Assembly (NCBI RefSeq): GCF_004000865.1
Contig: NZ_BIMB01000050.1
Location: 1 to 53,917 of the forward strand
DNA: 53,917 nucleotides
Reading direction: 5' to 3'
DNA from: Paenibacillus elgii NBRC 100335
GTDB lineage: Bacteria; Bacillota; Bacilli; Paenibacillales; NBRC-103111
Part shown: one piece after another, positions 1-9,568 of the stretch
How the letters are laid out: the number at the start of each line of letters is the position of its first letter
Position numbering within the stretch: the stretch's first letter is position 1
Translations under genes and position numbers: made by a program
Notes under the pieces: model-generated
The model's database searches: none
What the model was told of the DNA's origin: nothing
Seen by the model: only the letters and a program-made list of their open reading frames with translations

Positions 1-81
1 ATATAGTAACGCTGGGCGCGTGGAGTTGGTTAGGGCATGAGTTAAGTTTAAGGATTTTACAGTAAAAAAATGATTACATAG

Positions 82-109
82 GTCGCTCAAATGAGCGGCT
101 TTTTCTTTT
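82..109 (+). terminator. Intrinsic terminator of an upstream gene
   Basis: A 7-bp stem GTCGCTC/GAGCGGC with an AAAT loop is followed by a T-rich tract (TTTTTCTTTT). It would end transcription entering from the left edge, so the small genes that follow are probably a separate unit. Confidence 0.75.
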
Positions 110-227
110 GTCCTGAAAGAAGGGAGGCTTTGCAGGGGGATAACCTTGCTGCTTTTTTTGTTACATGTTCGCATTTTGTTCGCATATAATAAATGCAAAC
201 AAATGTTCCTATCGGGAGGCGGACACA

Positions 228-434
228 TTGGAAAAGCAAATGCTTCGATATGTTGGACAACAGGTCGAAATCATCTACCTTGGGAATGACGGCAGCATGA
301 CACAGCGAAGGATTGCAGTTCGGTCAGTTGAACGAGACAGGGTCAAAGCGTTTTGTTTCCAGCGGCAAGCGCCACGAGTGTTCAAACTGGAGAATATCCT
401 TGCCGTACAACAGGTGGTGTGTCATGCTGGCTGA
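228..434 (+). CDS. Small WYL-like protein
   Basis: This 68-residue protein has the look of a WYL-type fold: an 'I-Y' strand early on, then alternating hydrophobic strands, ending in a pattern 'R-V-F-K-L-x-x-I' like the R-x-F-x-L-x-R-I end of WYL domains. WYL domains bind ligands or nucleic acid in transcription regulators; here the domain stands alone without a helix-turn-helix. I chose the TTG start at 228 because a GGGAGG ribosome binding site (214-219) lies 8 bases upstream; an ATG at 165 in the same frame has no such site. Its end overlaps the next gene by 11 bases, which implies translational coupling. The function is not known to me. Confidence 0.6.
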   Translation: MEKQMLRYVGQQVEIIYLGNDGSMTQRRIAVRSVERDRVKAFCFQRQAPRVFKLENILAVQQVVCHAG

Positions 435-678
435 TGCTGAACGGAAAGTGCTGCGGATCGTTGCGAATTATTCGGCTGGGCGTAAAAGGATGCCTACTTT
501 AATCGAGCTGGGGAGAAAGACAGGAAAAAGTCAAAAAAAGCTACTGGAGACTTTGTCGGAGCTGGCGAAGTAAGGTTATATTTCTTGGACCCCGGCCGAT
601 CCTGACCGGATCACGTTGCTTCAGGCGTGGGAACGAGAGGACAGGGAAAACTGGTGGCAGATGTACGGTTCAAGGTGA
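424..678 (+). pseudogene. Helix-turn-helix-like small gene with in-frame TAA
   Basis: The ATG at 424 opens a 49-codon frame whose end (L-x-E-L-G-R-K-T-G-K-S-Q-K-K-L-L-x-x-L-x-E-L) looks like a winged-helix DNA-binding segment. A TAA stop sits at 571-573, yet the same frame continues for 34 more codons with protein-like sequence (G-Y-I-S-W-T-P-A-D-P-D-R-I, then L-L-Q-A-W-E-R-E) until TGA at 676. G-Y-I-x-W is what one expects as the wing directly after such a helix, so the TAA most likely replaced a lysine or glutamine codon. It overlaps the preceding WYL-like gene. It is either a recent pseudogene or a truncated but still translated 49-residue peptide. Confidence 0.6.
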
Positions 679-1009
679 ATATTTGGATATCATGTGGCTT
701 TGGGGACGAAATGGGGACACACTTCGCCCGGGACATCAATAATTCACTCGGATTAAGAACAGTTAAAGATTTACACGGATTCAATACAGATGCATTTCGA
801 TTTTACGGTTAAGTTGTAATTGACAGATTGGAAAATTAAAGGATTAAAGTCTAAAATCGCACAACAATAATTAATGATGGAAATTAATGAATGGATTGGA
901 CTATATTAGAGTAGTACAAAACTTCTTTGTAATGCCCTCTTTATAATAGCGCTCAGCGTTTCACGAGGGGAGATTGTTCAGAATAAGTAGAGAGGAGAGT
1001 AAGTAACCG
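679..1009. other. AT-rich intergenic leader of the NRPS
   Basis: There is no convincing gene here. A TATAAT at 942-947 could be the -10 of the NRPS promoter; no good -35 stands 16-18 bases upstream, so an activator or another start is possible. A strong ribosome binding site (GAGGAGA, about 991-997) precedes the NRPS ATG at 1010. No remnant of the missing N-terminal half of the first condensation domain (no HHxxxDG in any frame) was seen, so the NRPS start appears natural. Confidence 0.45.
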
Positions 1010-4000
1010 ATGACACCTGCTAACGAAACAGCCCTCCGTGATGCCTTGGACGGCAGCCGATACAGCTTGCCGCTGTTTTCGAATAACAGGGGCCAGGGTG
1101 AACTCAGGGGCGATTACGTTTTCCATAAGATCCGTTTGGGGAGCCGACAATGCAAAGCAATGACGGAATTTGTCCACGGGCATCAGCTTTGCGTGCCTTC
1201 TTTCCTAACGGCGGTATGGTCTGTCCTGTTATCGCATTATGCCAATCAATACGAGGTGCCCGTTTTATATTCCGTCATGCCGGACGAAGCCGGGGACGAA
1301 AGCCGGCATAACTATCCGCTGCTGGTCAACATTCGGCAAGAAGACGGTCTTCTTGATTTGGTACGCAGAGTCAAAACGCAAATGGATGATCGGAAAGCAG
1401 GCGGCGGTTCTTGGAGCGAAACGTTAGCGCGGCAAGCCGAGGACTATTTTAATGTCGGCATCTTGGAAGCGCGCGGAAGTAGTCTGCTCCCTGACGTCAA
1501 TACGAAAAACATTCGGCGCGGCAAGGACCGGCCGGAGCTTGCGCTTCGTTATCGTTATCGTCTCGACGGACTCGATTGTGCGGTCCAGTATGACGGCAAG
1601 CGCTTCGGTAAAACGCAGATCTCCCGGCTCGCGGGGCAGTTCCGGGTGCTGCTGAACAACGCATTGAACGGGCCGGAGAAGCCCGTGCTTTTCCACCCGT
1701 TCCTAACCGCAAGCGAAGGGAAGCAATTCCTCCGATGGAACGATACGGACAGGGCATATCCTGCGCATAAAACCGTTTATCAATTGGTCGAGGAACAGGC
1801 GGCCAGGACGCCGGACGCGGTCGCCTTGGAGTTTCGTCAGCAGAAGCTGACCTATTCCGAATTAAACCGCCGGGCGAACCGAATTGCCCGCGTCATTGTA
1901 GATGCGTATCGGGGGAACGGGCAGGCAGATCTGCTGCGAGGCACGCTGATTCCCATCATGATGGAGCGAAGCGCGGATGTGCTTCCGGCTATGCTGGGCG
2001 TGATGAAGACGGGAGGGGCTTACCTTCCGATCGATCCCCAGTACCCGGAGGAACGCATTCGGTTTATTTTGGAGGATGTACAAGCCCAAATCATTGTGAC
2101 AACGAGCCAATTGGCCGGCAAGCTGAGTCCGGTGATTGCTCAAGCCGGTATGGAGGCGCATTCGGTTATTTGTATCGACGAATGGCTTGCGCAGCCCTGT
2201 GATTGCGCCGAAAATTTGAACGTTGAGGTCAAGCCCGACGATCTGGCATATGTCATCTATACGTCCGGTTCCACCGGAAAACCGAAGGGCGCGCTCATCG
2301 AACACGCCGGACTTGTTGCGTTGATTCCTTATCTTATCGACAAGTTTGGGCTGACTTCGGAGTCGCGAGTGCTGCAGTTCGCTTCCATCAGCTTCGACGC
2401 GTCGGTGTACGAATGGATCGGAACGCTAACAGTCGGTGGAACGCTCGTTGTCCTGTCGGACGAGGAGTTACCTCCATATGCTGATATTTCGGACGTGCTC
2501 GAACAAAAAAATATTCATATCACTATGCTGCCGCCATCCGTATTAAAAACGATGAAACAGCGTGATTTGCCCGATTTGCGGACGATCGTGTCAGGCGGAG
2601 AGGCTTGCACGCCGGATATTGTGAACGATTGGGGAAAAGAGCGGTTATTCCTGAACGCTTACGGTCCGACGGAAGTGACGATTATTTGTTCCGTAGGGCT
2701 CTGCCGTCCGGGGAAAAAAGTGACGATCGGCGGGCCCGTCTATAACAAGCGGCTGTTTGTGCTGAATCCGTTCGGCCAACCGGTTCCGGTCGGCGTTCCC
2801 GGCGAGCTGTGGGTGGGCGGCGTCGGGCTGGCCAGAGGCTATCTGAACCGCAAAGAGCTGACCCAGGAACGGTTCGTTCACAAAGAGCTTGTGATGGGGG
2901 ACGGGCATACTCCACAGCGCGAGCGGTTATACAAAACCGGAGATATCGTCCAATGGACGCCGGGTGGGGAATTGCTATTCATCGGCCGAATTGACGATCA
3001 GGTCAAGATTAGAGGCTACCGCATCGAGCTGGGGGAAATCGAGCATCGGCTTCGGCAGTATCCGGACATCCGTCAATGCATGGTCCGCGCGTGGCATGAT
3101 GGGCATTATCAGAAGCTGGCGGCGTACTATACCTCCTCCCAAGAGCTGGAAGAGGCCGAATTGGTGCAGTACTTGACCTCCGTGTTACCGGCCTACATGG
3201 TTCCGTCTTACTTTTGCCGACTGGAAGCGTTTCCTTTGAATACAAACGGCAAAGTGGACCGTTCGGCGCTCCCTCATCCGAATGCGGTATGGAGCCTCTC
3301 TTCCGAAGGGGCGGCGGAAGCGGGCGAAGACGAAATGGAAACGCGGCTGCTTCACATTTGGCGGCACCTGCTAAAACGGCCAAATATCGGGGTCAACGAT
3401 CATTTTTATGCCGTTGGGGGAGATTCCATCCTCGCCATTCAGACGGTATCCATGGCCAGAGATCACGGAATTGTCGTGACTCCCCGACAAGTGGCGGAGC
3501 ATCCGACCGTGAAGGATTTGGCGGCCGTGGCCGCTTGGGTGGACGGCGGGAAGCGTTCGGAGCAGGCCGTCGATTTGGCGGGCGAATTCGGGCTGACGCC
3601 GATTCAGCACTGGTTTTTCGAGCAGCGGTTCGAAGAGCCGAACTATTTCAATCAGTCGCATATGCTGCTGCTCAGCCACTGCGACCCGGCGAGGCTGGAG
3701 ACGGCTCTTAACCGGCTGGTCCGGCTGCATCCGGAGCTGGCAGTACAATTCGTAAGGCGCGGGTCTACGTATGCGCAGCGCTACCGAATGGATGCTGTCG
3801 TACGGTTTGCTTCCCATACTATTCGGGAGACAGATCGCCCCGATCCGGAAATTGCCGCCGTCTGCGCGAAGTGGCACGGCCAACTGAACTATGAATCGGG
3901 AACGATGCTTCATGCCGGCTTGATCGAAAGCCACCCTGACGGTAAAATTCGTCTATTTCTTACCGTTCACCATCTGGTCATCGACGGGGTCTCCTGGAGA

Positions 4001-7000
4001 ATTTTGCTTCAAGAGCTGTATCAGTTGTATCAAGGCACCGAGCTGCCCCCGGTTCCAAGCCCGTTTAAACAATGGCAGGCTGCGATCACGGACTATGTTC
4101 AAAAAAAGGACCTGCGCGATCATATCAGCTATTGGAGCGACGTGGTGACCCGTTCCGCCGCATACCAGTTACCCGTAGACCACTGCGCGGATAACCGAAG
4201 CAGCGCCGAATCCGCGGAGCTAATTGCAACGCTGCCGCCAAGCGATACACAGCGGCTGCTGCACCGGTGCGCTCACGCTTACCATACGCAGATCAATGAT
4301 CTGCTGCTTACCGCCTGGTCGTTGATGTTGTCCGCCTGGACCGGACAGGGGACGGTTCCCTTCCGGCTGGAGGGTCATGGACGGGAGCACTCCGTATCCG
4401 ACATGAATTTGACCCGGACGATCGGCTGGTTCACGTCGATGTTTCCCGTATGCATCCGGTTGTCGGCCGACGCTCCTTTGGGAGAAACAATCAAATCCGT
4501 CAAAGAACAGCTGCGACGCATCCCTGACCGTGGTATCTCTTACGGGGCTTTGCGGTACTGCCATCCGGACAAGGCGGTTCGAACAGCCTTAACGGCTTCC
4601 GAGCCGGAGGCGCTGTTCAATTATTTGGGCCAGTTCGATCAGGCCGAAGCCGGGGAAGCGAACGAATGGCTAAGCTTCACGCGTGATGCCGCACAGGATC
4701 ATAGTTCGCCGCGAAACCACGGAACGAGTCTATTGGAGCTTAACTGCTCCATCGTTCAGGGCCAGCTGCACTTGTTCATGAAATACAGCAGACGTCATTA
4801 CGAGGAAGCGACAATTGCCGGGTTGACCGAAGCCTTCATCTCTTATCTGATTTCCATCATCGAGCACTGCGAGGGGAAAGCGAGCGAAGAGTTTACGCCG
4901 AGCGATTTTCCGCTGGTTTTGCTTGATCAGCTATCATTGGACCGGATCGTAAATACGTACCATGCGCAAGACGGTTTGGATAAAATCATGCCGCTTAGTC
5001 CGCTGCAGAAAGGACTTTTGTTCCACTATTTGGATCATCCGTCCTCCGACCAATATTTCGTGCAGACAAGCTGGAAATACGAAGGCAGGCTCGATGTTAC
5101 CCGTTATCGGGAAGCGTGGCAGCGTGTCGTTGCCGAAAACGATTGTTTGCGGACGTGCTTCGTCTGGGAAGCGGTGGACGAGCCGGTGCAGAGCGTCGTT
5201 CAAGCGGCGGAGCCGGATTGGACGGTAGAGGATATCACCTCACAACCTGCGGACCGGCAGCAAGAGTACTTCGAACGGTGGATGACGTTGGACCGCGAGC
5301 GGCGCTTCGACCTGCGACGGCCCGCGTACCGTCTTGCGCTGATTCGCAGCGGTCCGGATGAATGGACGGTAGTTTGGAGCTACCATCACATTTTGCTGGA
5401 CGGATGGAGCCTGCCGCTGCTGCTCAATCGGGTTCACGACCTTTATGAATGCAGCTTGAAGGGGATAACGCCTCACCGCAATCCGTCGCTCCCTTTCGAA
5501 CCTTACATGCGATGGCTGATGGCGAAGGAGCGGACGGAGGCCGAATCCTTCTGGAAGGCTTATTTGGCTGACGTTACCGAGCCGACCCCGCTGCCGATGG
5601 AGAAAAGCGGCATGCGCTTCGATGCGCACCGACCGATCCGCAAGCAGCAGACCGAGACGCTGCAATTGGACGCTGGCTTTACCGGGCGCATGACGGCATT
5701 TGTGCAGCAGACGCAAATCTCGCTCAATACGTTGGTGCAGTTCGCTTGGGGAAAAGTGCTGCAAGTGCTTCATGATGCGGATGTCACCGTATTCGGCATG
5801 GTCGTGTCCGGCCGTGGCTCCGACCTTCCCAAAGCAGACCGTATCACCGGCTTGCTGATTAATACGCTTCCTTTTATGATGCGTTGGAATACGGAGCAAT
5901 CCGTTACCGGCTATGTGAAGGAGCTTCATCACACGATTCAAAAGCTGAACGATTACTGCTGCGTCAGCCTGAACGAATTGAAGGGCTGGAGCTCTGTGCA
6001 AGGCCATACTTTATTCCACAGCATTGTCGCCTTCGAAAATTATTTGAACGACTACCGTCAGCCGGCAAGCGGACTGAACATGTCGGCGATGGAGGAACGC
6101 GAGAAAACGAATTATCCGCTGACGATCACCATCGCGAGCGACGGAGACGGGATCGTCATCAAGCTGATTTATGATGCCGACCGGCTGGAGCAAGAAACGG
6201 TTTGCCGGTTGACAGAGCATTTGCGTCATGCTTTGCATTTTGCGGTGGAGCATCCGGATTGCGCTGTCGGAGATATGAATTTAACGACCACGGACGATTA
6301 CGATCGCATCGTCTATGATTGGAACCGCACGTTCACGGAGTATCCAAGGGGGAGCTCGGTTCCCGAACTGTTCGGGGAACAGGTCCGGCTTCGGCCTTCC
6401 CAACCGGCGGTGATCGCATACGACCGGGTTGTGACTTACGATCGGCTCGACCAACTGTCCCGGCATGTGGCAAGCATGCTCGCGGAGGATGCACCGGTTC
6501 GTGGGAAGCTCATCGGCGTCTGTCTGCCGCGCTCGCTCGAATTGATCGTTTCCATCCTCGGTATCTTGAAGGCGGGCTGCGCCTATGTGCCGATCGATCC
6601 CGATTTCCCGGCGGAACGCACACGCGACATGATCCGGGACGCCGGACTGGACACGATCATCACCTCGCATAGTGGAGCGGACAGCTTGGCAGAAGCGTGT
6701 CAGGATGTGAGATTAAAGCTGATCAGTGCCGATGATTTCGACAACATGACCTCGATAGGGCAGGAAAAAAAAGGGGATGATGCAGCGGCCGCTTGCGATC
6801 TTGCTTATCTGATGTATACGTCCGGTTCGACGGGCAAGCCGAAGGGCGTGATGGTCGAGCACCGCAGCATCGCCCGTCTGGTGAAGCATACGAACTATTT
6901 CCCGTTTTCCCCGGAGATCAAGCTGCTTTATACCGGTTCGCCGGTATTTGACGCTTCCACGTTTGAAATTTGGGGCACGCTGCTGAACGGAGGCCGACTG

Positions 7001-9568
7001 TTCGTCGTTTCCAAAGACGATCTGATGAACGTCCGCCAGCTGGAGCAGCGGATGAAAGCATGGGGCATTAATGCTTTATGGCTCACTGCCGGATTATGCA
7101 ACCAATGGGTCCAGGAGAACGAAGCGATGTTTGCCGGACTCCGTTGGCTGCTCGTAGGCGGCGAAGCGTTATCGCTGAAGCCGATCAATCGTCTGCGGCT
7201 GGCGTATCCGTCGCTTACCGTCCTCAACGCCTACGGTCCGACGGAGAATACCACCTTTTCGACGAGCTATCCGATCGAGCAGCCCTTTGAACGGGACATA
7301 CCCATCGGCAAGCCGATCAGCAATACGACGTGCTACATTTTGGACAAAAGGGGACGTGTCCAGCCTGTCGGGGCCGTCGGAGAAATCTGCGTGGGAGGAG
7401 ACGGCGTCGCGCGCGGCTACTGGAAGCAGGAGGAACTGACGCGGAAAGCGTTTGTTCCGAATCCGTACGCTTCTGCCGAGGATCGCGCAAAAGGAAGAAA
7501 TTTGGTGCTATATCGGACGGGAGATCTGGGGAAATGGCTTCCGGACGGCAACATCGAATATATTGGGCGGAGCGACGGCCAGTTGAAGCTTCGCGGCTTC
7601 CGGATCGAACCGGGAGAGATCGAGCACCGTCTTGGCTGCTATCCCGCCGTCAAGCAATGCCTTGTCATCGCCCGCGAGCTCCATGGGGAGCTGCGGCTGA
7701 TCGCTTATTATACATCGGAGATGGATGAACAGGACATTCCGGAAGAACGGCTTCGCGCCTTTATGGCCGACGGCCTGCCTTCGTACATGCTTCCATTCCG
7801 GTACGTTCGTCTGGAGTCGTTTCCGCTAACGATAAACGGGAAAATCGACCGGGCAAAACTGCCTCTGCCGGAAGCACGGCGTGCCGGACAGACATCCGAC
7901 CCCGATGCTGCAACCGGGCTGGAACAGCAGATAGAGCAGATCTGGCGCGCTGTGCTGAAGCTCGACCACATCCGCAAGGATGAAGATTTTCACGCACTGG
8001 GAGGCCATTCGCTCCATGCGCTGCGCATCGTCAGCCTGCTGCAAAAGAACGGCTACCCGGTGACGGTCAACCAAATTTTTCGGGAGCAAACGATCGAACG
8101 TTTGGCCCGCTCCTTGAGCGGAACGCGTACGGCATCGGCGTCGGACTCGACTATGGCGGCCCGCCCGGATACGGGAATGGCCTCGGCTTTGGGACAGCAG
8201 ACGTACCCGAAGAATGGATTCCCGCTGTCGGCGGTGCAGAGACGGTTTTTCAACCGCGACTTGAAGAACCGCAACATGTTCAACGTGCCTTATTTGGCTT
8301 TGCTCAAGCAGCGGATCACGAAGCAAGAGATGAACCGTGCGCTGCAGCTTCTGGTCGATCGGCATACGGCGCTGCGGCTAACCTTCGCCCTACTCGATGA
8401 CGGAGAATGGTACCAAGTTGAGCGGGACATCGATTACGGCCGGGCATTTGCCTATGTGGATTTGCGGGAGACCGCGGCATCCCACGATGCCTTCATCTCG
8501 GACTACTGCTCGAAGCTTCAATATGATTTTGATATTACGGAAGGTCCTTTGTGGAAAGCCGTATTGTTTGACCATTTTGGCGTCGGAAGCGGGCAGGTGC
8601 TGCTGTTGTTGTTCCATCATCTGATTTTTGACGGGATGTCGATGAATATCTTCCTGGATGAATTCAGACAGCTTCTCTTCACGGGGGCTGATGAAGAGCT
8701 CGACAGGGAAGCGGGAAGCAGCTACCGCGATTGGTGCCTAGCGCTGACACAATACGCAGCCGGGGGCATTCCGGCCGAGGCGTCAGCCTATTGGAGGGAC
8801 GTTGTCGGAGGCGGCAAGTCTTTGCAGGTCGACTGGGAAGCGCAGGAATGGCCGGTTCACCGCCATATGGCGACGATCACCTATGATTTGCTGGAAGGCG
8901 CAGAGCAGGTCGGTCTGCTGAAAGCATTGGCGGCACAGCGGCAAATCACCCCGCTCGGCATCCTGTTAGCGGCTTTGTCCCGGGCTTGCTTCGACTTGAA
9001 AAAGCAGCTGGACCTGCTGCTGCATCTGATGTCGTACCAGCGCGAGTCCTTTTTGCCGAACATCGCGATATACCGCACGATCGGATTTTTTGCCGGGGCG
9101 TATCCCGTACGAATCCGCATCGGGGAGCAGGAGCTTGCGGACGATACCGAGGCGCTGCTGGAGCATGTCAAGCGGACGCTGCACGCTATTCCCAAGGAAG
9201 GCATGGACTATTTTGCTTTGCGGCACATCGTTCCGGAGCTTCATCCGAAGGCGGAGCCGCTTATCGATGAAAGCCGCATGCTGTTCCACTATCAATCGGA
9301 GGAAACGGCATGGCAAGCCGACGATTTTTACGAGCCGTTGACCCTTCCGTACGGGAATACCAGCGCGCCGGACAATCCTTCCGCTTATTGGTTAAACATG
9401 ACGGCTTGCTTGAAGCGGGACAGGCTGAGCTTGACCTGCTATTACAGCACGCTGCACTACGAGGAACACACGATGGTCGAGCTGGCGCGCCGGTTTGCCG
9501 GACATTTGCGCCATGGCATCGAGGTTAACACACTCATAACTACGGGAGAAGGGAGTTTCCGGTCATGA
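1010..9568 (+). CDS. Two-module nonribosomal peptide synthetase, half C-A-T-E-C-A-T-C, no thioesterase
   Basis: A 2852-residue NRPS. Domains in order: C-terminal half of a condensation domain (about 30-235, no HHxxxDG); adenylation domain 1 (about 255-755: YTSGSTGKPKG near 415, NAYGPTE, YKTGD, NGKVD near 747); carrier domain with GGDSI near 802, the form that precedes epimerases; epimerization domain (about 860-1310: HHLVIDG near 986, EGHGRE, GWFTSMFPV, LFNYLGQ); condensation domain of the D-to-L kind (about 1325-1750: HHILLDG near 1459); adenylation domain 2 (about 1785-2285); carrier domain with LGGHSL near 2331; and a terminal condensation-superfamily domain (about 2400-2840: HHLIFDG near 2535, with an E-like second half). 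By eye the pocket residues of A1 read about D-A-Y-M-V-G-A-I-I, which I do not recognise, and of A2 D-A-F-W-L-G-A-T-F, one change from the known valine code. Expected product core: D-Xaa-Val. It overlaps the glycosyltransferase gene by ATGA. Loading and release are unexplained. Confidence 0.93.
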   Translation: MTPANETALRDALDGSRYSLPLFSNNRGQGELRGDYVFHKIRLGSRQCKAMTEFVHGHQLCVPSFLTAVWSVLLSHYANQYEVPVLYSVMPDEAGDESRHNYPLLVNIRQEDGLLDLVRRVKTQMDDRKAGGGSWSETLARQAEDYFNVGILEARGSSLLPDVNTKNIRRGKDRPELALRYRYRLDGLDCAVQYDGKRFGKTQISRLAGQFRVLLNNALNGPEKPVLFHPFLTASEGKQFLRWNDTDRAYPAHKTVYQLVEEQAARTPDAVALEFRQQKLTYSELNRRANRIARVIVDAYRGNGQADLLRGTLIPIMMERSADVLPAMLGVMKTGGAYLPIDPQYPEERIRFILEDVQAQIIVTTSQLAGKLSPVIAQAGMEAHSVICIDEWLAQPCDCAENLNVEVKPDDLAYVIYTSGSTGKPKGALIEHAGLVALIPYLIDKFGLTSESRVLQFASISFDASVYEWIGTLTVGGTLVVLSDEELPPYADISDVLEQKNIHITMLPPSVLKTMKQRDLPDLRTIVSGGEACTPDIVNDWGKERLFLNAYGPTEVTIICSVGLCRPGKKVTIGGPVYNKRLFVLNPFGQPVPVGVPGELWVGGVGLARGYLNRKELTQERFVHKELVMGDGHTPQRERLYKTGDIVQWTPGGELLFIGRIDDQVKIRGYRIELGEIEHRLRQYPDIRQCMVRAWHDGHYQKLAAYYTSSQELEEAELVQYLTSVLPAYMVPSYFCRLEAFPLNTNGKVDRSALPHPNAVWSLSSEGAAEAGEDEMETRLLHIWRHLLKRPNIGVNDHFYAVGGDSILAIQTVSMARDHGIVVTPRQVAEHPTVKDLAAVAAWVDGGKRSEQAVDLAGEFGLTPIQHWFFEQRFEEPNYFNQSHMLLLSHCDPARLETALNRLVRLHPELAVQFVRRGSTYAQRYRMDAVVRFASHTIRETDRPDPEIAAVCAKWHGQLNYESGTMLHAGLIESHPDGKIRLFLTVHHLVIDGVSWRILLQELYQLYQGTELPPVPSPFKQWQAAITDYVQKKDLRDHISYWSDVVTRSAAYQLPVDHCADNRSSAESAELIATLPPSDTQRLLHRCAHAYHTQINDLLLTAWSLMLSAWTGQGTVPFRLEGHGREHSVSDMNLTRTIGWFTSMFPVCIRLSADAPLGETIKSVKEQLRRIPDRGISYGALRYCHPDKAVRTALTASEPEALFNYLGQFDQAEAGEANEWLSFTRDAAQDHSSPRNHGTSLLELNCSIVQGQLHLFMKYSRRHYEEATIAGLTEAFISYLISIIEHCEGKASEEFTPSDFPLVLLDQLSLDRIVNTYHAQDGLDKIMPLSPLQKGLLFHYLDHPSSDQYFVQTSWKYEGRLDVTRYREAWQRVVAENDCLRTCFVWEAVDEPVQSVVQAAEPDWTVEDITSQPADRQQEYFERWMTLDRERRFDLRRPAYRLALIRSGPDEWTVVWSYHHILLDGWSLPLLLNRVHDLYECSLKGITPHRNPSLPFEPYMRWLMAKERTEAESFWKAYLADVTEPTPLPMEKSGMRFDAHRPIRKQQTETLQLDAGFTGRMTAFVQQTQISLNTLVQFAWGKVLQVLHDADVTVFGMVVSGRGSDLPKADRITGLLINTLPFMMRWNTEQSVTGYVKELHHTIQKLNDYCCVSLNELKGWSSVQGHTLFHSIVAFENYLNDYRQPASGLNMSAMEEREKTNYPLTITIASDGDGIVIKLIYDADRLEQETVCRLTEHLRHALHFAVEHPDCAVGDMNLTTTDDYDRIVYDWNRTFTEYPRGSSVPELFGEQVRLRPSQPAVIAYDRVVTYDRLDQLSRHVASMLAEDAPVRGKLIGVCLPRSLELIVSILGILKAGCAYVPIDPDFPAERTRDMIRDAGLDTIITSHSGADSLAEACQDVRLKLISADDFDNMTSIGQEKKGDDAAAACDLAYLMYTSGSTGKPKGVMVEHRSIARLVKHTNYFPFSPEIKLLYTGSPVFDASTFEIWGTLLNGGRLFVVSKDDLMNVRQLEQRMKAWGINALWLTAGLCNQWVQENEAMFAGLRWLLVGGEALSLKPINRLRLAYPSLTVLNAYGPTENTTFSTSYPIEQPFERDIPIGKPISNTTCYILDKRGRVQPVGAVGEICVGGDGVARGYWKQEELTRKAFVPNPYASAEDRAKGRNLVLYRTGDLGKWLPDGNIEYIGRSDGQLKLRGFRIEPGEIEHRLGCYPAVKQCLVIARELHGELRLIAYYTSEMDEQDIPEERLRAFMADGLPSYMLPFRYVRLESFPLTINGKIDRAKLPLPEARRAGQTSDPDAATGLEQQIEQIWRAVLKLDHIRKDEDFHALGGHSLHALRIVSLLQKNGYPVTVNQIFREQTIERLARSLSGTRTASASDSTMAARPDTGMASALGQQTYPKNGFPLSAVQRRFFNRDLKNRNMFNVPYLALLKQRITKQEMNRALQLLVDRHTALRLTFALLDDGEWYQVERDIDYGRAFAYVDLRETAASHDAFISDYCSKLQYDFDITEGPLWKAVLFDHFGVGSGQVLLLLFHHLIFDGMSMNIFLDEFRQLLFTGADEELDREAGSSYRDWCLALTQYAAGGIPAEASAYWRDVVGGGKSLQVDWEAQEWPVHRHMATITYDLLEGAEQVGLLKALAAQRQITPLGILLAALSRACFDLKKQLDLLLHLMSYQRESFLPNIAIYRTIGFFAGAYPVRIRIGEQELADDTEALLEHVKRTLHAIPKEGMDYFALRHIVPELHPKAEPLIDESRMLFHYQSEETAWQADDFYEPLTLPYGNTSAPDNPSAYWLNMTACLKRDRLSLTCYYSTLHYEEHTMVELARRFAGHLRHGIEVNTLITTGEGSFRS

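Noticed and set aside
627..812. 61-codon plus-strand ORF before the NRPS
   Set aside because: No ribosome binding site, no protein-like composition, and it overlaps the tail of the broken helix-turn-helix gene.
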